Assembly (NCBI GenBank): GCA_049323895.1
Contig: JBMOKT010000013.1
Span: 1 to 64,000, forward strand
Direction: 5' to 3'
DNA from: JBMOKT01 sp049323895
Lineage (GTDB): Bacteria > Bacillota > Peptococcia > Peptococcales > BICA1-8
DNA length: 64,000 bases
Of this stretch, positions 17,114-26,798 are shown in pieces; positions within the stretch are counted from its first letter, which is position 1, and each line of letters starts with the position of its first letter. The translations under genes and the position numbers were made by a program. The notes under the pieces are model-generated. The model saw only the letters and a program-made list of their open reading frames with translations, ran no database searches and was not told the DNA's origin.

Positions 17114-18352
17114 ATGCGCTGGGAGAGAGTGCTTTTAGTATTATTGACCGTAGTAGTTGTAGCAGGCTTAACTTTTTTGGCTATTGAACCACTTAAAAAT
17201 AACGTCAAGTTAGGGCTGGATTTAAAGGGCGGTGTAATGGTCCGTTTAGAAGCTCCCGAAAATGCTTCGGAGGAAGAAATGGCCAAGGCAATTGCCATCA
17301 TTGATAACCGTATTAACGGACTAGGTGTTACAGAGCCGGAAATCCGCCGTGAAGGTGAAAATAGAATACTCATAGAATTACCTGGGGTCAACAACCCGGA
17401 AGAGGCTGTTTCCGTAATCGGCAAAACAGCACTATTGGAATTCAAACGAGTTGATAATCTACAAACGGTTATTACCGGTAAAGACTTAAAGGATGCCAAA
17501 GAGGGCATGAATCCTAATGAACCCGATCCAAGCAAGGTAAATTACGTAGGGTTGGAATTTAATCCTGAAGGAACTAAAAAATTTGCCGAAGTAACTAAAG
17601 AATTAGTTGATAAATATAAAGCAGAAGACCCCAACAGAGGAATAGCTATCTTTTTAGATGGGCAGTTGATTTCTGCTCCTTATGTACAGCAGGCAATAAC
17701 TAATGGACAAGCCAGTATTTCGGGAGGGTTTGCAACCCTTGAAGAAGCCCATAGTCTAGCAATTTTATTAAAATCCGGTGCTCTTCCTGTAACCCTTGAT
17801 ATTATAGAAAAAAGGACTGTTGGACCCAGATTGGGTTTAGATTCACTGGTTAAGAGCAGAGATGCCGCCATCTATGGTATTGCTGCAATTTTAATTTTCA
17901 TGCTCCTATATTACCGTCTTCCTGGTTTTGTAGCAGGCATATCCCTGGCACTTTATTCATTAATTGTGTGGGGAATATTAATTTATTTAAAGGCAACCAT
18001 TACCCTGCCGGGGATAGCCGGTTTTCTCCTATCGGTAGGTATGGCTGTGGACGCCAATATAATCATTTATGAACGGCTCAAAGAAGAGTTGAAAAACGGA
18101 AAAAGTCTGAGAGCTGCTATTGATTCAGGTTTTTCCCGGGCATTTTGGACCATTTTTGATGCTAATGTCACAACCCTTATAGCTTCTGCAGTATTGATAT
18201 ACTTTGGCACCAGTTCGATAAGGGGTTTTGCAGTAACCTTAAGCATAGGAATTCTGGCCAGCATGTTTACTGCCATAACCTTTACCCGTTTTATTTTACG
18301 CCAGCTTGCCTTATCTAATGCCGTTAAAAGCACAAAACTATATGGGGTTTAG
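17114..18352 (+). CDS. secD: Protein translocase subunit SecD
   Basis: SecD works with SecF outside SecYEG, using the proton motive force to help pull proteins across the membrane. The 412 residues have the N-terminal helix, GLDLKGGVMVRLE (conserved D1 motif), the large extracytoplasmic P1 domain, and five C-terminal helices with AILLKSGALPVTL and SVGMAVDANIIIYER. This is the size of Firmicute SecD, shorter than the E. coli protein. secF follows 14 bases later. Confidence 0.95.
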   Translation: MRWERVLLVLLTVVVVAGLTFLAIEPLKNNVKLGLDLKGGVMVRLEAPENASEEEMAKAIAIIDNRINGLGVTEPEIRREGENRILIELPGVNNPEEAVSVIGKTALLEFKRVDNLQTVITGKDLKDAKEGMNPNEPDPSKVNYVGLEFNPEGTKKFAEVTKELVDKYKAEDPNRGIAIFLDGQLISAPYVQQAITNGQASISGGFATLEEAHSLAILLKSGALPVTLDIIEKRTVGPRLGLDSLVKSRDAAIYGIAAILIFMLLYYRLPGFVAGISLALYSLIVWGILIYLKATITLPGIAGFLLSVGMAVDANIIIYERLKEELKNGKSLRAAIDSGFSRAFWTIFDANVTTLIASAVLIYFGTSSIRGFAVTLSIGILASMFTAITFTRFILRQLALSNAVKSTKLYGV

Positions 18353-18366
18353 AAAGGGGAATAAAC

Positions 18367-19236
18367 ATGGATTTTGTAGGCAAAAGGAAAATATGGTATA
18401 TTTTATCCTTACTGATTATTGTCCCCGGTCTATTCTCCCTGGCTTTGCAAGGGCTCAATCTTGGCATTGACTTTGCCGGCGGCAATTTAGTTCAGGTTAG
18501 TTTTGACAAAGAAGTAGCAATTAAAGAATTAAGGGATGCCTTAAATGCTGTAGGTCTACAGGACAGCGGCATCCAGGCTTCCGATGATAATACATTTATC
18601 ATTAAAACCAAGGTGATGGAGCAAGCGGAGCAGGATCAAATGATAGCGGCTTTGGTAAAGGAAGTCGGTAAAACAGAGATTCTGCGCAGCGAAAAGGTTG
18701 GCCCTACTATAGGTAAAGAATTGAGAAATGCAGGTTTAAAGGCTCTGGTTATCGCCATTTTCCTGATGGTCGTTTATATTACCTTTCGCTTTGAGTTTAA
18801 GTTTGCTATTGCTGCAATAATTGCTTTGCTCCATGATATTTTAGTAACATTAGGTGTGTTTTCGTTATTACAGATTGAAGTAGACAGCTATTTCATTGCT
18901 GCGGTGCTTACAATCTTTGGTTATTCTATTAATGACACCATAGTCATCTTTGACAGAATCAGGGAAAACATGAAGAAATCCAGAAAGGTTGATTTAGCTG
19001 AACTGGTCAACAGTAGCATAATGCAAACCCTGACCCGTTCCATCAATACCGTTCTTACAGTAATCTTTGTGCTTCTTGCATTATATTTCTTAGGAGGACA
19101 AACCACTAAGATATTTGTTTTAGCATTACTAATAGGTATTACAAGTGGTGCTTATTCCTCTATTTTTACAGCCAGCCCCATTTGGTTAGACTTAAGGAGA
19201 TTTGGCAAGAACAAATCCTTGAAAGCCAATGCTTAA
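18367..19236 (+). CDS. secF: Protein translocase subunit SecF
   Basis: SecF pairs with SecD. The 289 residues have one N-terminal helix, the motif GIDFAGGNLVQV, a smaller extracytoplasmic domain and five C-terminal helices including GYSINDTIVIFDRIREN. SecD and SecF are separate proteins here, not fused as in Bacillus subtilis. A strong terminator follows. Confidence 0.95.
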   Translation: MDFVGKRKIWYILSLLIIVPGLFSLALQGLNLGIDFAGGNLVQVSFDKEVAIKELRDALNAVGLQDSGIQASDDNTFIIKTKVMEQAEQDQMIAALVKEVGKTEILRSEKVGPTIGKELRNAGLKALVIAIFLMVVYITFRFEFKFAIAAIIALLHDILVTLGVFSLLQIEVDSYFIAAVLTIFGYSINDTIVIFDRIRENMKKSRKVDLAELVNSSIMQTLTRSINTVLTVIFVLLALYFLGGQTTKIFVLALLIGITSGAYSSIFTASPIWLDLRRFGKNKSLKANA

Positions 19237-19239
19237 AAA

Positions 19240-19275
19240 CCGCCACCTGATGATAAACATCAGGTGGTTTTTTAT
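19240..19275 (+). terminator. Terminator of secDF
   Basis: CCACCTGATG and CATCAGGTGG are perfect complements around ATAAA, followed by a T-run. Confidence 0.93.
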
Positions 19276-19297
19276 ACTTAGCACAAATATAACTTTT

Positions 19298-19335
19298 GCA
19301 GTCGCCAAAGGCTCGGTGCACGTCGTGTTTTCTAA
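19298..19335. repeat. Copy A of a 38-base dispersed element
   Basis: GCAGTCGCCAAAGGCTCGG (19298-19316) and CGTGTTTTCTAA (19324-19335) occur again, with the same seven-base spacing, at 59862-59899. Both copies are intergenic, so this looks like a dispersed repeat. Confidence 0.7.
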
Positions 19336-19405
19336 TACCATGACAAACCTATAGCTAGCTGCATATAGATATGTTAAAATGAAGTAATATAGGGAGTTGT
19401 TGAGA

Positions 19406-20329
19406 GTGGATAAAAAAAGCAGAGCTGCTTTCTTATCAATTATTTCTAATACAGTATTAGTAGTAATGAAATTGTTTGTTGGAATTCTCACCCAATCGGT
19501 GAGTATTATTTCAGAAGCCATTCATTCAGGTCTGGATTTAGCAGCCAGTTTTATTGCTTTTTTTGCTGTAAGGGTTTCCGGTAAACCTGCAGATAAAAAC
19601 CATCAGTTCGGACACGGCAAGTTTGAAAATGTTTCGGGGACAATTGAAGCCCTGTTAATTTTCATAGCAGCTATATGGATTATTTACGAAGGGGTACATA
19701 AACTATTTAAACCCGTTATGATCGAAGAATTAAATTTGGGGCTTTTAGTTATGGCGTTTAGCGGAGGACTTAATTGGGTAATTTCAAATTATCTAAGTAA
19801 AGTCGCCAAGGAAGAAGATTCCATTGCACTGGAGGCGGATGCCCTCCATTTAAGAACGGACGTATACACATCCCTTGGAGTATTTATGGGACTGGTTATA
19901 ATAAAATTTACCGGGTGGGTTGTTTTAGACCCCATTTTTGCAATTTTAGTTGCCCTTTTAATTATCAAGGAATCATGGGTTTTAACAAAAAAAGCCTTCC
20001 TGCCGCTATTAGATACCCCCCTTGACGAAAAGGAGCAGCAAAAGGTTATTGAGATAATTCGCACATTTAGTGATAATTATATAGAGTTCCACAAGCTCCG
20101 CACCAGAAAAGCTGGTTCTGAGTATCACATCGACTTACATCTGGTTGTGCCCAAGGATTGGGCTATTGAGAAAGTGCACTGCCTATGCAATAAAATTGAA
20201 GAAGAGTTGGAAACAACCTTTAACTGTCATTGTCTTATCCATACAGAACCTTGCAATGATCGCTGCGAAGGTGTCCAGGATAACTGCAATTCCCATGATT
20301 GTCCTTTATTAGGTATTAGTGAAAAATAG
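19406..20329 (+). CDS. Cation diffusion facilitator (zinc/iron exporter family)
   Basis: The product is 307 residues with four to six membrane helices in the first ~200 residues and a cytoplasmic metallochaperone-like domain (about 205-285). Transport-site residues appear in IHSGLDLAAS and LHLRTDVYTS, an arrangement with His and Asp in each motif, which is typical of Zn-type carriers. The C-terminus ends in an unusual Cys-rich tail (EPCNDRCEG, then two more Cys and a His). I chose GTG 19406, nine bases after AGGGAG, over TTG codons at 19397 and 19400 that sit too close to the ribosome binding site. The gene appears to be its own unit. Confidence 0.9.
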   Translation: MDKKSRAAFLSIISNTVLVVMKLFVGILTQSVSIISEAIHSGLDLAASFIAFFAVRVSGKPADKNHQFGHGKFENVSGTIEALLIFIAAIWIIYEGVHKLFKPVMIEELNLGLLVMAFSGGLNWVISNYLSKVAKEEDSIALEADALHLRTDVYTSLGVFMGLVIIKFTGWVVLDPIFAILVALLIIKESWVLTKKAFLPLLDTPLDEKEQQKVIEIIRTFSDNYIEFHKLRTRKAGSEYHIDLHLVVPKDWAIEKVHCLCNKIEEELETTFNCHCLIHTEPCNDRCEGVQDNCNSHDCPLLGISEK

Positions 20330-20384
20330 AGCAGGAGAATGTCTTTTTTTTAGCGAATAAATATATATAAGTGAGGTGGGTTGT

Positions 20385-20747
20385 ATGCAATTATATCTGG
20401 TAAGTGCCTTAGTATTTGCCCTTATTGTGGCAGTTTTTGCTGTTCAAAATACAATGATGGTTACTATCAGTTTTCTCTTGTGGGAATTCAGCATTTCTTT
20501 AGTTTTGGTAATTTTAGGGGCAGCAGCCATCGGGGCATTATGTGTATTTTTGGTCGGGGCTTTTAAAAATATTAATTCCTGGCGCAAACAGCGGGATCTG
20601 GAAGGTAAAAACAAACTTCTTACGGAAAAGGTTAGTGAGTTGGAAAAAAGGCTTAATGAGTTAAAGCCGCAGGAAGAAGTTATTGAAGACAACACGGAAA
20701 TACATAAGACAGAGGAAGCAGTCCAAGCTACAAACATAGCCAAGTAG
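20385..20747 (+). CDS. LapA-like small membrane protein
   Basis: The protein is 120 residues with two membrane helices (about 3-25 and 32-57), the family signature VFAVQNTMMVTISFL between and within them, and a cytoplasmic coiled coil rich in Lys, Glu and Leu (about 65-100). This is the LapA/DUF1049 layout. In E. coli LapA and LapB control lipopolysaccharide synthesis, but Gram-positive homologues have no established role. The start is ATG behind GAGGTGGG. The terminator stem overlaps the stop codon. Confidence 0.78.
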   Translation: MQLYLVSALVFALIVAVFAVQNTMMVTISFLLWEFSISLVLVILGAAAIGALCVFLVGAFKNINSWRKQRDLEGKNKLLTEKVSELEKRLNELKPQEEVIEDNTEIHKTEEAVQATNIAK

Positions 20748-20761
20748 CTTGGCTGCTTTTT
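20738..20761 (+). terminator. Terminator overlapping the lapA-like stop codon
   Basis: AGCCAAG and CTTGGCT flank TAG, which is the stop codon, and are followed by GCTTTTTT. Confidence 0.75.
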
Positions 20762-20777
20762 GATTGGAGGCAGTATA

Positions 20778-23700
20778 TTGGGGAAAAGGAAAATCTGGAA
20801 TATATATCAGACCCAAGGGGAGATTCAGCATAAGCTCATTAAAGAACTGCAGATATCACCTGCTTTAGCAATGCTTCTTGTCAATAGAGGCTTTTGTGAC
20901 TCAAAAGAAGCCATGGACTTTTTAGAACCAAAACTGGAATTGCTTCAATCACCCTTTGCAATAAAAAATTTAACAAAGGCTGTTGATAAGATTCAATCAG
21001 CAATTAATCAACAAAAGAAAATCCTAATTTATGGGGATTATGATGTTGACGGGATAACAAGCACAGCTTTGCTGACAGAAACCTTAAAAAATTTACAGGC
21101 ACAGGTAGAATACTATATACCTGACAGGATAGAAGAGGGATATGGTTTAAACAAAGAAGCTCTGACAGGTCACTATCAGAGGGGGGTTGACCTTGTCATT
21201 ACTGTCGACTGCGGGATAAGTGCTTGGGAAGAAGTTATTTACGGACAAGACTTAGGGTTGGATTTTATTATAACAGACCACCACCAACCGCCGGAAAAAT
21301 TGCCTCCCTGTTTAATTATTAATCCCGTATTAGAAGACAAAGAAGTTCCCTGGAAAGAACTTGCCGGCGTAGGTGTGGCTTTTAAATTGGCCCACGGTTT
21401 GTTTTCAAGGCTTTTAGGTGAAGAAAAGGCTTATGAAAAAATTACTACACTACTTGATTTAACATGTCTAGGAACAATTGCAGATATAGTTCCCCTGATT
21501 AATGAGAATCGTATTCTAGTAAAGCATGGTCTTAAACAAATCTCTAATAATGGCAGGGTTGGTCTTAAGACCCTATGTGAGACAGCAGGACTTGATATAA
21601 ACAATCTTTCTGCAACGGGAATAGGATTTTTTTTGGCCCCCAGGTTAAACGCCTGTGGGCGTATCGGCAATGCAAGCATAGGAGTCCGACTGCTTTTGTC
21701 CAGCAACTACTTGGAAGCACGGGAGATTGCCAACTTCTTAAATAAAGAAAACCAGAACAGGCAAAATATTGAGGGTCAAATATTTAAAGAAGCAGTAGAA
21801 TTAGTAGAAAATTTGCAGCTACATAAGGAAAAAGTTATAGTTTTAGCCGGGGAACAATGGCACCAAGGTGTGGTGGGCATTGTAGCATCACGTCTGCTGG
21901 AAAAGTACGCAAGACCGGCAATTGTTCTGACATTACAAAATGATATTTATAAAGGGTCAGGGCGCAGTATTCCAGGTTTTCACCTGCAAAAGGCATTAGT
22001 ACAATGCCAGGATCTTTTAGAGTCCTTTGGGGGTCATAGCCAGGCTGCCGGACTTTCTATAGGAAAAAACAACCTGCAGGATTTCACCAAAAAAATAAAT
22101 TTGCTTGCTGATGAAATCATTATTGATGATGATTTTATACAAAGTATAGATATTGATGGAGAAGTTAACTTGGAAACTGCTGATTTTGATTTACTGGATG
22201 AAATAAAGAAATTAGAACCTTTCGGGTGTGCTAACCCTGAGCCTACATTGGTTTACCGCCGGGGGGAGGTTCAAGAATATAAAGAGGTAGGGACTAACGG
22301 CGGGCATCTAAAACTAAAAATAAAAGCAGGAAATTCCTATTGGGATGGTATAGGATTTAATATGGCTTCCTATAAGGAAATTGCTGCCTCCCAGGAACCC
22401 CTTGACCTAGCCTTCAATCTTGATAAGAACACTTGGAACGGCAAAACATCATTACAGTTAATCCTAAAAGATATGAAACCCTTTAAGGAGATAGATAATC
22501 CTAAGAATCCTCCTGATTTCCTGGAAAGATTATTTCTATTTGGGCAGGATTATCTAAAAGTTGATGTGAGTTTGTTAAAGAAAAGAGAAGAGTGGGACCA
22601 GGTTCCCCCCGTTAGTTCAGATGTACGTAACACCTTAGCCAACTTAGGACCTAAGGAGCTGCTGGCAGAAATAAAAAGCAGGTTAATGGGAAATGATTAC
22701 CTGCCTACGCAATGGGAAACTTTAGAGTCACTGCTTCGTGGTGAAAATACCTTGGCAGTGCTGGAACGGGGAAAATCATCAGTTTTGCAATCTTTTGCTG
22801 CATATTTAACGCTAACCACCCTAAAAACCACGGTAATTATTTGCCCCCTAAGAAATTTGGTAAATAATCTGTATCATTTTTTAAAGGGTGAACTTTCTTC
22901 TTTAGGTTTAAATATCGCTAAAGCTGACGGTTTTTTAGATTTGTCGGAAAGATTTCACCTATTTTCGGAGTTGGAACTGGGAAAAATAGATATTATCGTA
23001 ACAACTCCCCAGTTTTTCTGCTATTACAAAAGTAAGTTTATGGCTCTTGCAAAGAAAATAGGGCTTATGGTATTTGATGAATGCCAGTATTTTGCTTATC
23101 AAAATCAAGGCTATGAAATGCTTTCCCAAATTATCAACGAATTTTCAGATGCCCAGCGCCTGGCGTTAACAAACAATTTAGAAAATAAGGCTTTGGAAAT
23201 GATACAAAGAAAATTAGGGATAACCAAGGTAATATTTGATTCTAAAACCAGGGAGAATTTGAGAATAATTGACGTGCGCGGCTTTAATGATAAAATTGGG
23301 TATATAAAAAAAATATTGTTATCTAATGAGAAGACACTAGTTTATGTGAGTTGCAAGGAGATAGCCTATTCCTTAGCTGCAGAATTACGTAAAGACTTAC
23401 CCCTCTATAAAGAAAAGATAGGCTACATTCATCATGGTTTAGACAGCAGTGATAGATACCAACTAGAGACGTTATTTAAAAAGGGTGTCCTTCAGTTTAT
23501 TGTTGCCAACGGTTCTTTAGGAGAATGTATGAGTTCTGGGGATATAGAAAACGTAATACTGTATAATATTTGTTTTTCCAAAGAGGAATACAGCCTTCTG
23601 ACAGTAATGGCAGGAAGAAATGGTAAAAACCCCCGTATTCATTTACTTTATGGCGGGAAAGACATAGAGTCTAACCGGCAATATCTAGCGTCTGTCGCAC

Positions 23701-24011
23701 CCGGTCGGAATCAACTGGCAAATTTTTATTTGTTTCTAAAAAAACTGGCCGCAAATAATAATCCCCTTACTATGACTAATGAACAACTGTACCAGTGGGC
23801 CAAAATCTATAAAATAACTGATGCCGGAGAGCAAGCAATAAAAATTTGGCTAGATATATTTGAGGAGCTGGACATTATTGAACAAAATTTATCAGGAGAT
23901 AAGAGAGAGATTCATGTTAAAAACAACCCACCGAAGGTGGAATTGGAGTCTTCAGTAATATATTTAGAAGGTCATGAAGAGAAAACTAATTTTGAAGAGT
24001 TTATTAAATAA
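20778..24011 (+). CDS. recJ: RecJ exonuclease fused to a helicase-like half
   Basis: The N-terminal ~570 residues are a full RecJ 5'-3' single-strand exonuclease: motif YGDYDVDGITS (about 85-95), DHH (about 167-169), the DHHA1 part with GSGRSIPGFH and GGHSQAAGL, and the OB-fold. Normal RecJ stops near there. Here ~500 more residues form a RecQ/DEAD-type helicase-like region with a weak Walker A (LERGKSS, about 660), a motif II DECQ instead of DEAH (about 765) and a helicase C-terminal lobe (about 870-970). ATPase activity is doubtful. I start at TTG 20778, seven bases after GGAGG. apt and relA follow, the usual order. Confidence 0.9.
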   Translation: MGKRKIWNIYQTQGEIQHKLIKELQISPALAMLLVNRGFCDSKEAMDFLEPKLELLQSPFAIKNLTKAVDKIQSAINQQKKILIYGDYDVDGITSTALLTETLKNLQAQVEYYIPDRIEEGYGLNKEALTGHYQRGVDLVITVDCGISAWEEVIYGQDLGLDFIITDHHQPPEKLPPCLIINPVLEDKEVPWKELAGVGVAFKLAHGLFSRLLGEEKAYEKITTLLDLTCLGTIADIVPLINENRILVKHGLKQISNNGRVGLKTLCETAGLDINNLSATGIGFFLAPRLNACGRIGNASIGVRLLLSSNYLEAREIANFLNKENQNRQNIEGQIFKEAVELVENLQLHKEKVIVLAGEQWHQGVVGIVASRLLEKYARPAIVLTLQNDIYKGSGRSIPGFHLQKALVQCQDLLESFGGHSQAAGLSIGKNNLQDFTKKINLLADEIIIDDDFIQSIDIDGEVNLETADFDLLDEIKKLEPFGCANPEPTLVYRRGEVQEYKEVGTNGGHLKLKIKAGNSYWDGIGFNMASYKEIAASQEPLDLAFNLDKNTWNGKTSLQLILKDMKPFKEIDNPKNPPDFLERLFLFGQDYLKVDVSLLKKREEWDQVPPVSSDVRNTLANLGPKELLAEIKSRLMGNDYLPTQWETLESLLRGENTLAVLERGKSSVLQSFAAYLTLTTLKTTVIICPLRNLVNNLYHFLKGELSSLGLNIAKADGFLDLSERFHLFSELELGKIDIIVTTPQFFCYYKSKFMALAKKIGLMVFDECQYFAYQNQGYEMLSQIINEFSDAQRLALTNNLENKALEMIQRKLGITKVIFDSKTRENLRIIDVRGFNDKIGYIKKILLSNEKTLVYVSCKEIAYSLAAELRKDLPLYKEKIGYIHHGLDSSDRYQLETLFKKGVLQFIVANGSLGECMSSGDIENVILYNICFSKEEYSLLTVMAGRNGKNPRIHLLYGGKDIESNRQYLASVAPGRNQLANFYLFLKKLAANNNPLTMTNEQLYQWAKIYKITDAGEQAIKIWLDIFEELDIIEQNLSGDKREIHVKNNPPKVELESSVIYLEGHEEKTNFEEFIK

Positions 24012-24045
24012 ATAAAGCTTAACTTTTTTATTAAGGAGTGAAATC

Positions 24046-24558
24046 ATGGATTTAAAAAGCTACATTAGAGTAATCTCCGATTTTCCTAAGGAAGGAATTA
24101 GCTTTAAGGATATTACACCTCTTTTGCAAAATGGTGAAGCCTTTAGATATGCAATTGATTTAATTGCAGAACAATTAAAGGATAAACAAATTGATGTAAT
24201 AGTAGGTCCTGAGGCAAGGGGATTTGTCATTGGCGGACCCTTAGCTTATAAATTAGGATGCGGCTTTGTACCTGTAAGGAAAAAGGGTAAACTTCCTTTT
24301 GAGACTGTAAGTGCTGAGTATGAATTAGAATATGGCAAAGACCAGCTGGAAATTCATAGAGATGCCGTTAGTCCTGGTCAAAAAGTCTTTATCACAGATG
24401 ACCTGTTAGCCACAGGAGGTACTATGAAGACTACTATTGATTTAGTAGAAAAGCTGGGTGGACAGGTTGCCGGTCTTGGTTTTATTATCGAACTTGGTTT
24501 TTTAGAAGGCAGAAAAGTATTAGCCGACTATGAAATCATATCCCTTTTAAAGTATTAA
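24046..24558 (+). CDS. apt: Adenine phosphoribosyltransferase
   Basis: Apt makes AMP from adenine and PRPP, salvaging purines. The 170 residues show the N-terminal DFPKEGISFKDITPLL, VVGPEARGFVIGG-like loop, RKKGKLPFETVS and the PRPP-binding loop VFITDDLLATGGTM. Length and order are standard. It sits between recJ and relA, as in Bacillus. Confidence 0.96.
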   Translation: MDLKSYIRVISDFPKEGISFKDITPLLQNGEAFRYAIDLIAEQLKDKQIDVIVGPEARGFVIGGPLAYKLGCGFVPVRKKGKLPFETVSAEYELEYGKDQLEIHRDAVSPGQKVFITDDLLATGGTMKTTIDLVEKLGGQVAGLGFIIELGFLEGRKVLADYEIISLLKY

Positions 24559-24600
24559 TAACATAAAATAAATTGACATTTGGAGAGGGGAGGGCTAAGC

Positions 24601-26793
24601 ATGTCCCTGTCAGAACTAATTGAAACACTGATAAAAATTAATGCCAAGGCTAATATAGATTTAGTTCGCAGTGCTTATGACTTTGCGCTAAAGGCCCATG
24701 AGGGACAGATGCGAAATTCTGGGGAGCCCTATATTTCCCATCCTCTTGCAGTAGCTGCTATCCTTGCCAACATAGGTTTAGAAGAAACTACAATTGCTGC
24801 CGGGTTGCTGCATGATGTAGTAGAAGATACTAATATTCAATTGACAGAGATTAAAGAAAAGTTTGGCGAAGAAATTGCTTTGTTAGTTGACGGCGTTACT
24901 AAATTAAGCCGTATAGAGTACTACTCAAAGGAAGAAAGACAGGTTGAAAATTATCGTAAAATGTTTTTAGCCATGGCTAAAGATATTAGGGTAATTTTGA
25001 TAAAGCTGGCGGACAGGCTGCACAATATGCGGACCTTGAAGCATCAAAGCTTTTGGAAACAAAGGGAAATTGCCCAAGAAACATTAGAGATTTTTTCACC
25101 CCTAGCCAGCCGGCTGGGTATCTTCAAATTCAAGTGGGAGCTGGAAGACCTTTCCTTTCGTTATCTTGAGCCTGATAGATACTATGACATAGTGGAAAAA
25201 ATATCTATGAAAAGGAAGGAACGAGAGGAATACATCAATGAGGTTATTGAAACCTTAATGCTGGAACTGGACCAAGCCGATATTAAATCCGATATCAGCG
25301 GAAGACCAAAGCATTTCTACAGTATCTACAACAAAATGGTAAAACAAGATAAAGAATTAAATGAAATATATGACCTTATTGCCGTAAGGATTATTGTAGA
25401 TAACGTTAAGGATTGTTATGGCACCTTAGGAATAATCCACACCCTATGGAAGCCCATACCCGGCAGATTTAAAGATTATATTGCCATGCCTAAGCCTAAC
25501 CTGTACCAATCTCTCCATACAACTGTCATAGGTCCTAAGGGTGAGCCTTTTGAAATCCAAATTCGTACCTGGGAAATGCACCGTACTGCCGAATATGGTA
25601 TTGCTGCCCACTGGCTGTACAAAGAGAGTCCAAAACAAAAAGTTAAATTTGATGATAAATTGACTTGGTTGAAACAAATCCGGGAATGGCAGAATGAGCT
25701 TCAAGACTCTAAAGAGTTTGTTGAAACTTTAAAAATAGACCTTTTCTCTGATGTAGTCTTTGTTTTTTCACCCAAAGGAGACGTATTCGAACTTCCTATG
25801 GGTTCCACACCAATTGATTTTGCCTATAGGGTGCATACGGAAATTGGACACAGATGTATTGGCAGCAAGGTTAACAATAGGATTGTCTCCCTGGATTATA
25901 AGTTAAAAACTGGTGACATATTAGAAATATTAACCTCCAAGCAGGCCAATGGTCCAAGCAGGGACTGGCTGAAAATAGTTAAGAGCTCTCAGGCTAAAAA
26001 CCGTATCAGGCAGTGGTTCAAGAGGGAGAAAAGAGATGAAAATTATACCAAGGGCAGGGAAATGCTGGAAAAAGAACTGCGTAAGCATGCCCTGGATATT
26101 GGCAGCTATACAAAAATAGAAAAGCTTAATAATATAGCCAAAAAGCTCGGATTCAGTTCTGCTGAAGATATTCTGGTTGGGATTGGCGACGGGAGCATTA
26201 CTCCTTTACAGGTTGTTTTTCGGCTGCGGGAAGAATATGATAAGTCATCCAAGGTCAACAATGAAGAAAACCTGTTGGTTTTGCCCAAGGAGATAAAAAA
26301 GGCTGACCTAGGCAAGAAAAGTTCCCAAGGAGTCAGGGTTAAAGGTGTAGATAACGTAATGATTAGATTTGCCCGCTGCTGCAATCCCCTGCCGGGCGAC
26401 AAAATAGCGGGGTATATTACCAGGGGCAGGGGAGTTTCTATTCATCGAGGGGACTGTCCAAATGTTAAGATATATATGCTAGAAGAGCCGGAACGACTTG
26501 TAGAGGCAGCCTGGGATGAGACGGAAAAGACCACATTCCAGGTGGAAATAATGATTACTGCAATTGATAGAGCAAAACTGACCATGGACGTTATCAATGT
26601 GGTAAGTGATGCAAAAATTCACATTAATGCTATTAATGCCAGAGCCAGAAAAAATGGCAGTGCTCTAATAGATTTGAAAATTGATATAAATAACTTGGAA
26701 CAGTTGAACTCCATAATTGATAAAATTAAAAAGCTTAAGGATATTGTAGAAGTAAGGCGTGTTACGCCAACCAAAGTAATTGAAAATGGGTGA
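24601..26793 (+). CDS. relA: Bifunctional (p)ppGpp synthetase/hydrolase
   Basis: This 730-residue long RSH protein makes and degrades the stringent-response alarmone. The HD hydrolase domain (about 25-180) keeps ISHPLAVA and LLHDVVEDT, so hydrolysis should be active. The synthetase (about 230-345) has GRFKDYIAMPKPN, YQSLHTT and EIQIRT. A TGS domain (about 385-445, ELPMGSTPIDFAYRVHTEIG), a Zn-finger-like region with CCNPLPGD and a C-terminal ACT domain follow. I start at ATG 24601 behind GGGGAGGG; an upstream in-frame TTG precedes that site. dtd overlaps its end. Confidence 0.96.
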   Translation: MSLSELIETLIKINAKANIDLVRSAYDFALKAHEGQMRNSGEPYISHPLAVAAILANIGLEETTIAAGLLHDVVEDTNIQLTEIKEKFGEEIALLVDGVTKLSRIEYYSKEERQVENYRKMFLAMAKDIRVILIKLADRLHNMRTLKHQSFWKQREIAQETLEIFSPLASRLGIFKFKWELEDLSFRYLEPDRYYDIVEKISMKRKEREEYINEVIETLMLELDQADIKSDISGRPKHFYSIYNKMVKQDKELNEIYDLIAVRIIVDNVKDCYGTLGIIHTLWKPIPGRFKDYIAMPKPNLYQSLHTTVIGPKGEPFEIQIRTWEMHRTAEYGIAAHWLYKESPKQKVKFDDKLTWLKQIREWQNELQDSKEFVETLKIDLFSDVVFVFSPKGDVFELPMGSTPIDFAYRVHTEIGHRCIGSKVNNRIVSLDYKLKTGDILEILTSKQANGPSRDWLKIVKSSQAKNRIRQWFKREKRDENYTKGREMLEKELRKHALDIGSYTKIEKLNNIAKKLGFSSAEDILVGIGDGSITPLQVVFRLREEYDKSSKVNNEENLLVLPKEIKKADLGKKSSQGVRVKGVDNVMIRFARCCNPLPGDKIAGYITRGRGVSIHRGDCPNVKIYMLEEPERLVEAAWDETEKTTFQVEIMITAIDRAKLTMDVINVVSDAKIHINAINARARKNGSALIDLKIDINNLEQLNSIIDKIKKLKDIVEVRRVTPTKVIENG

Positions 26794-26798
26794 TAGAA

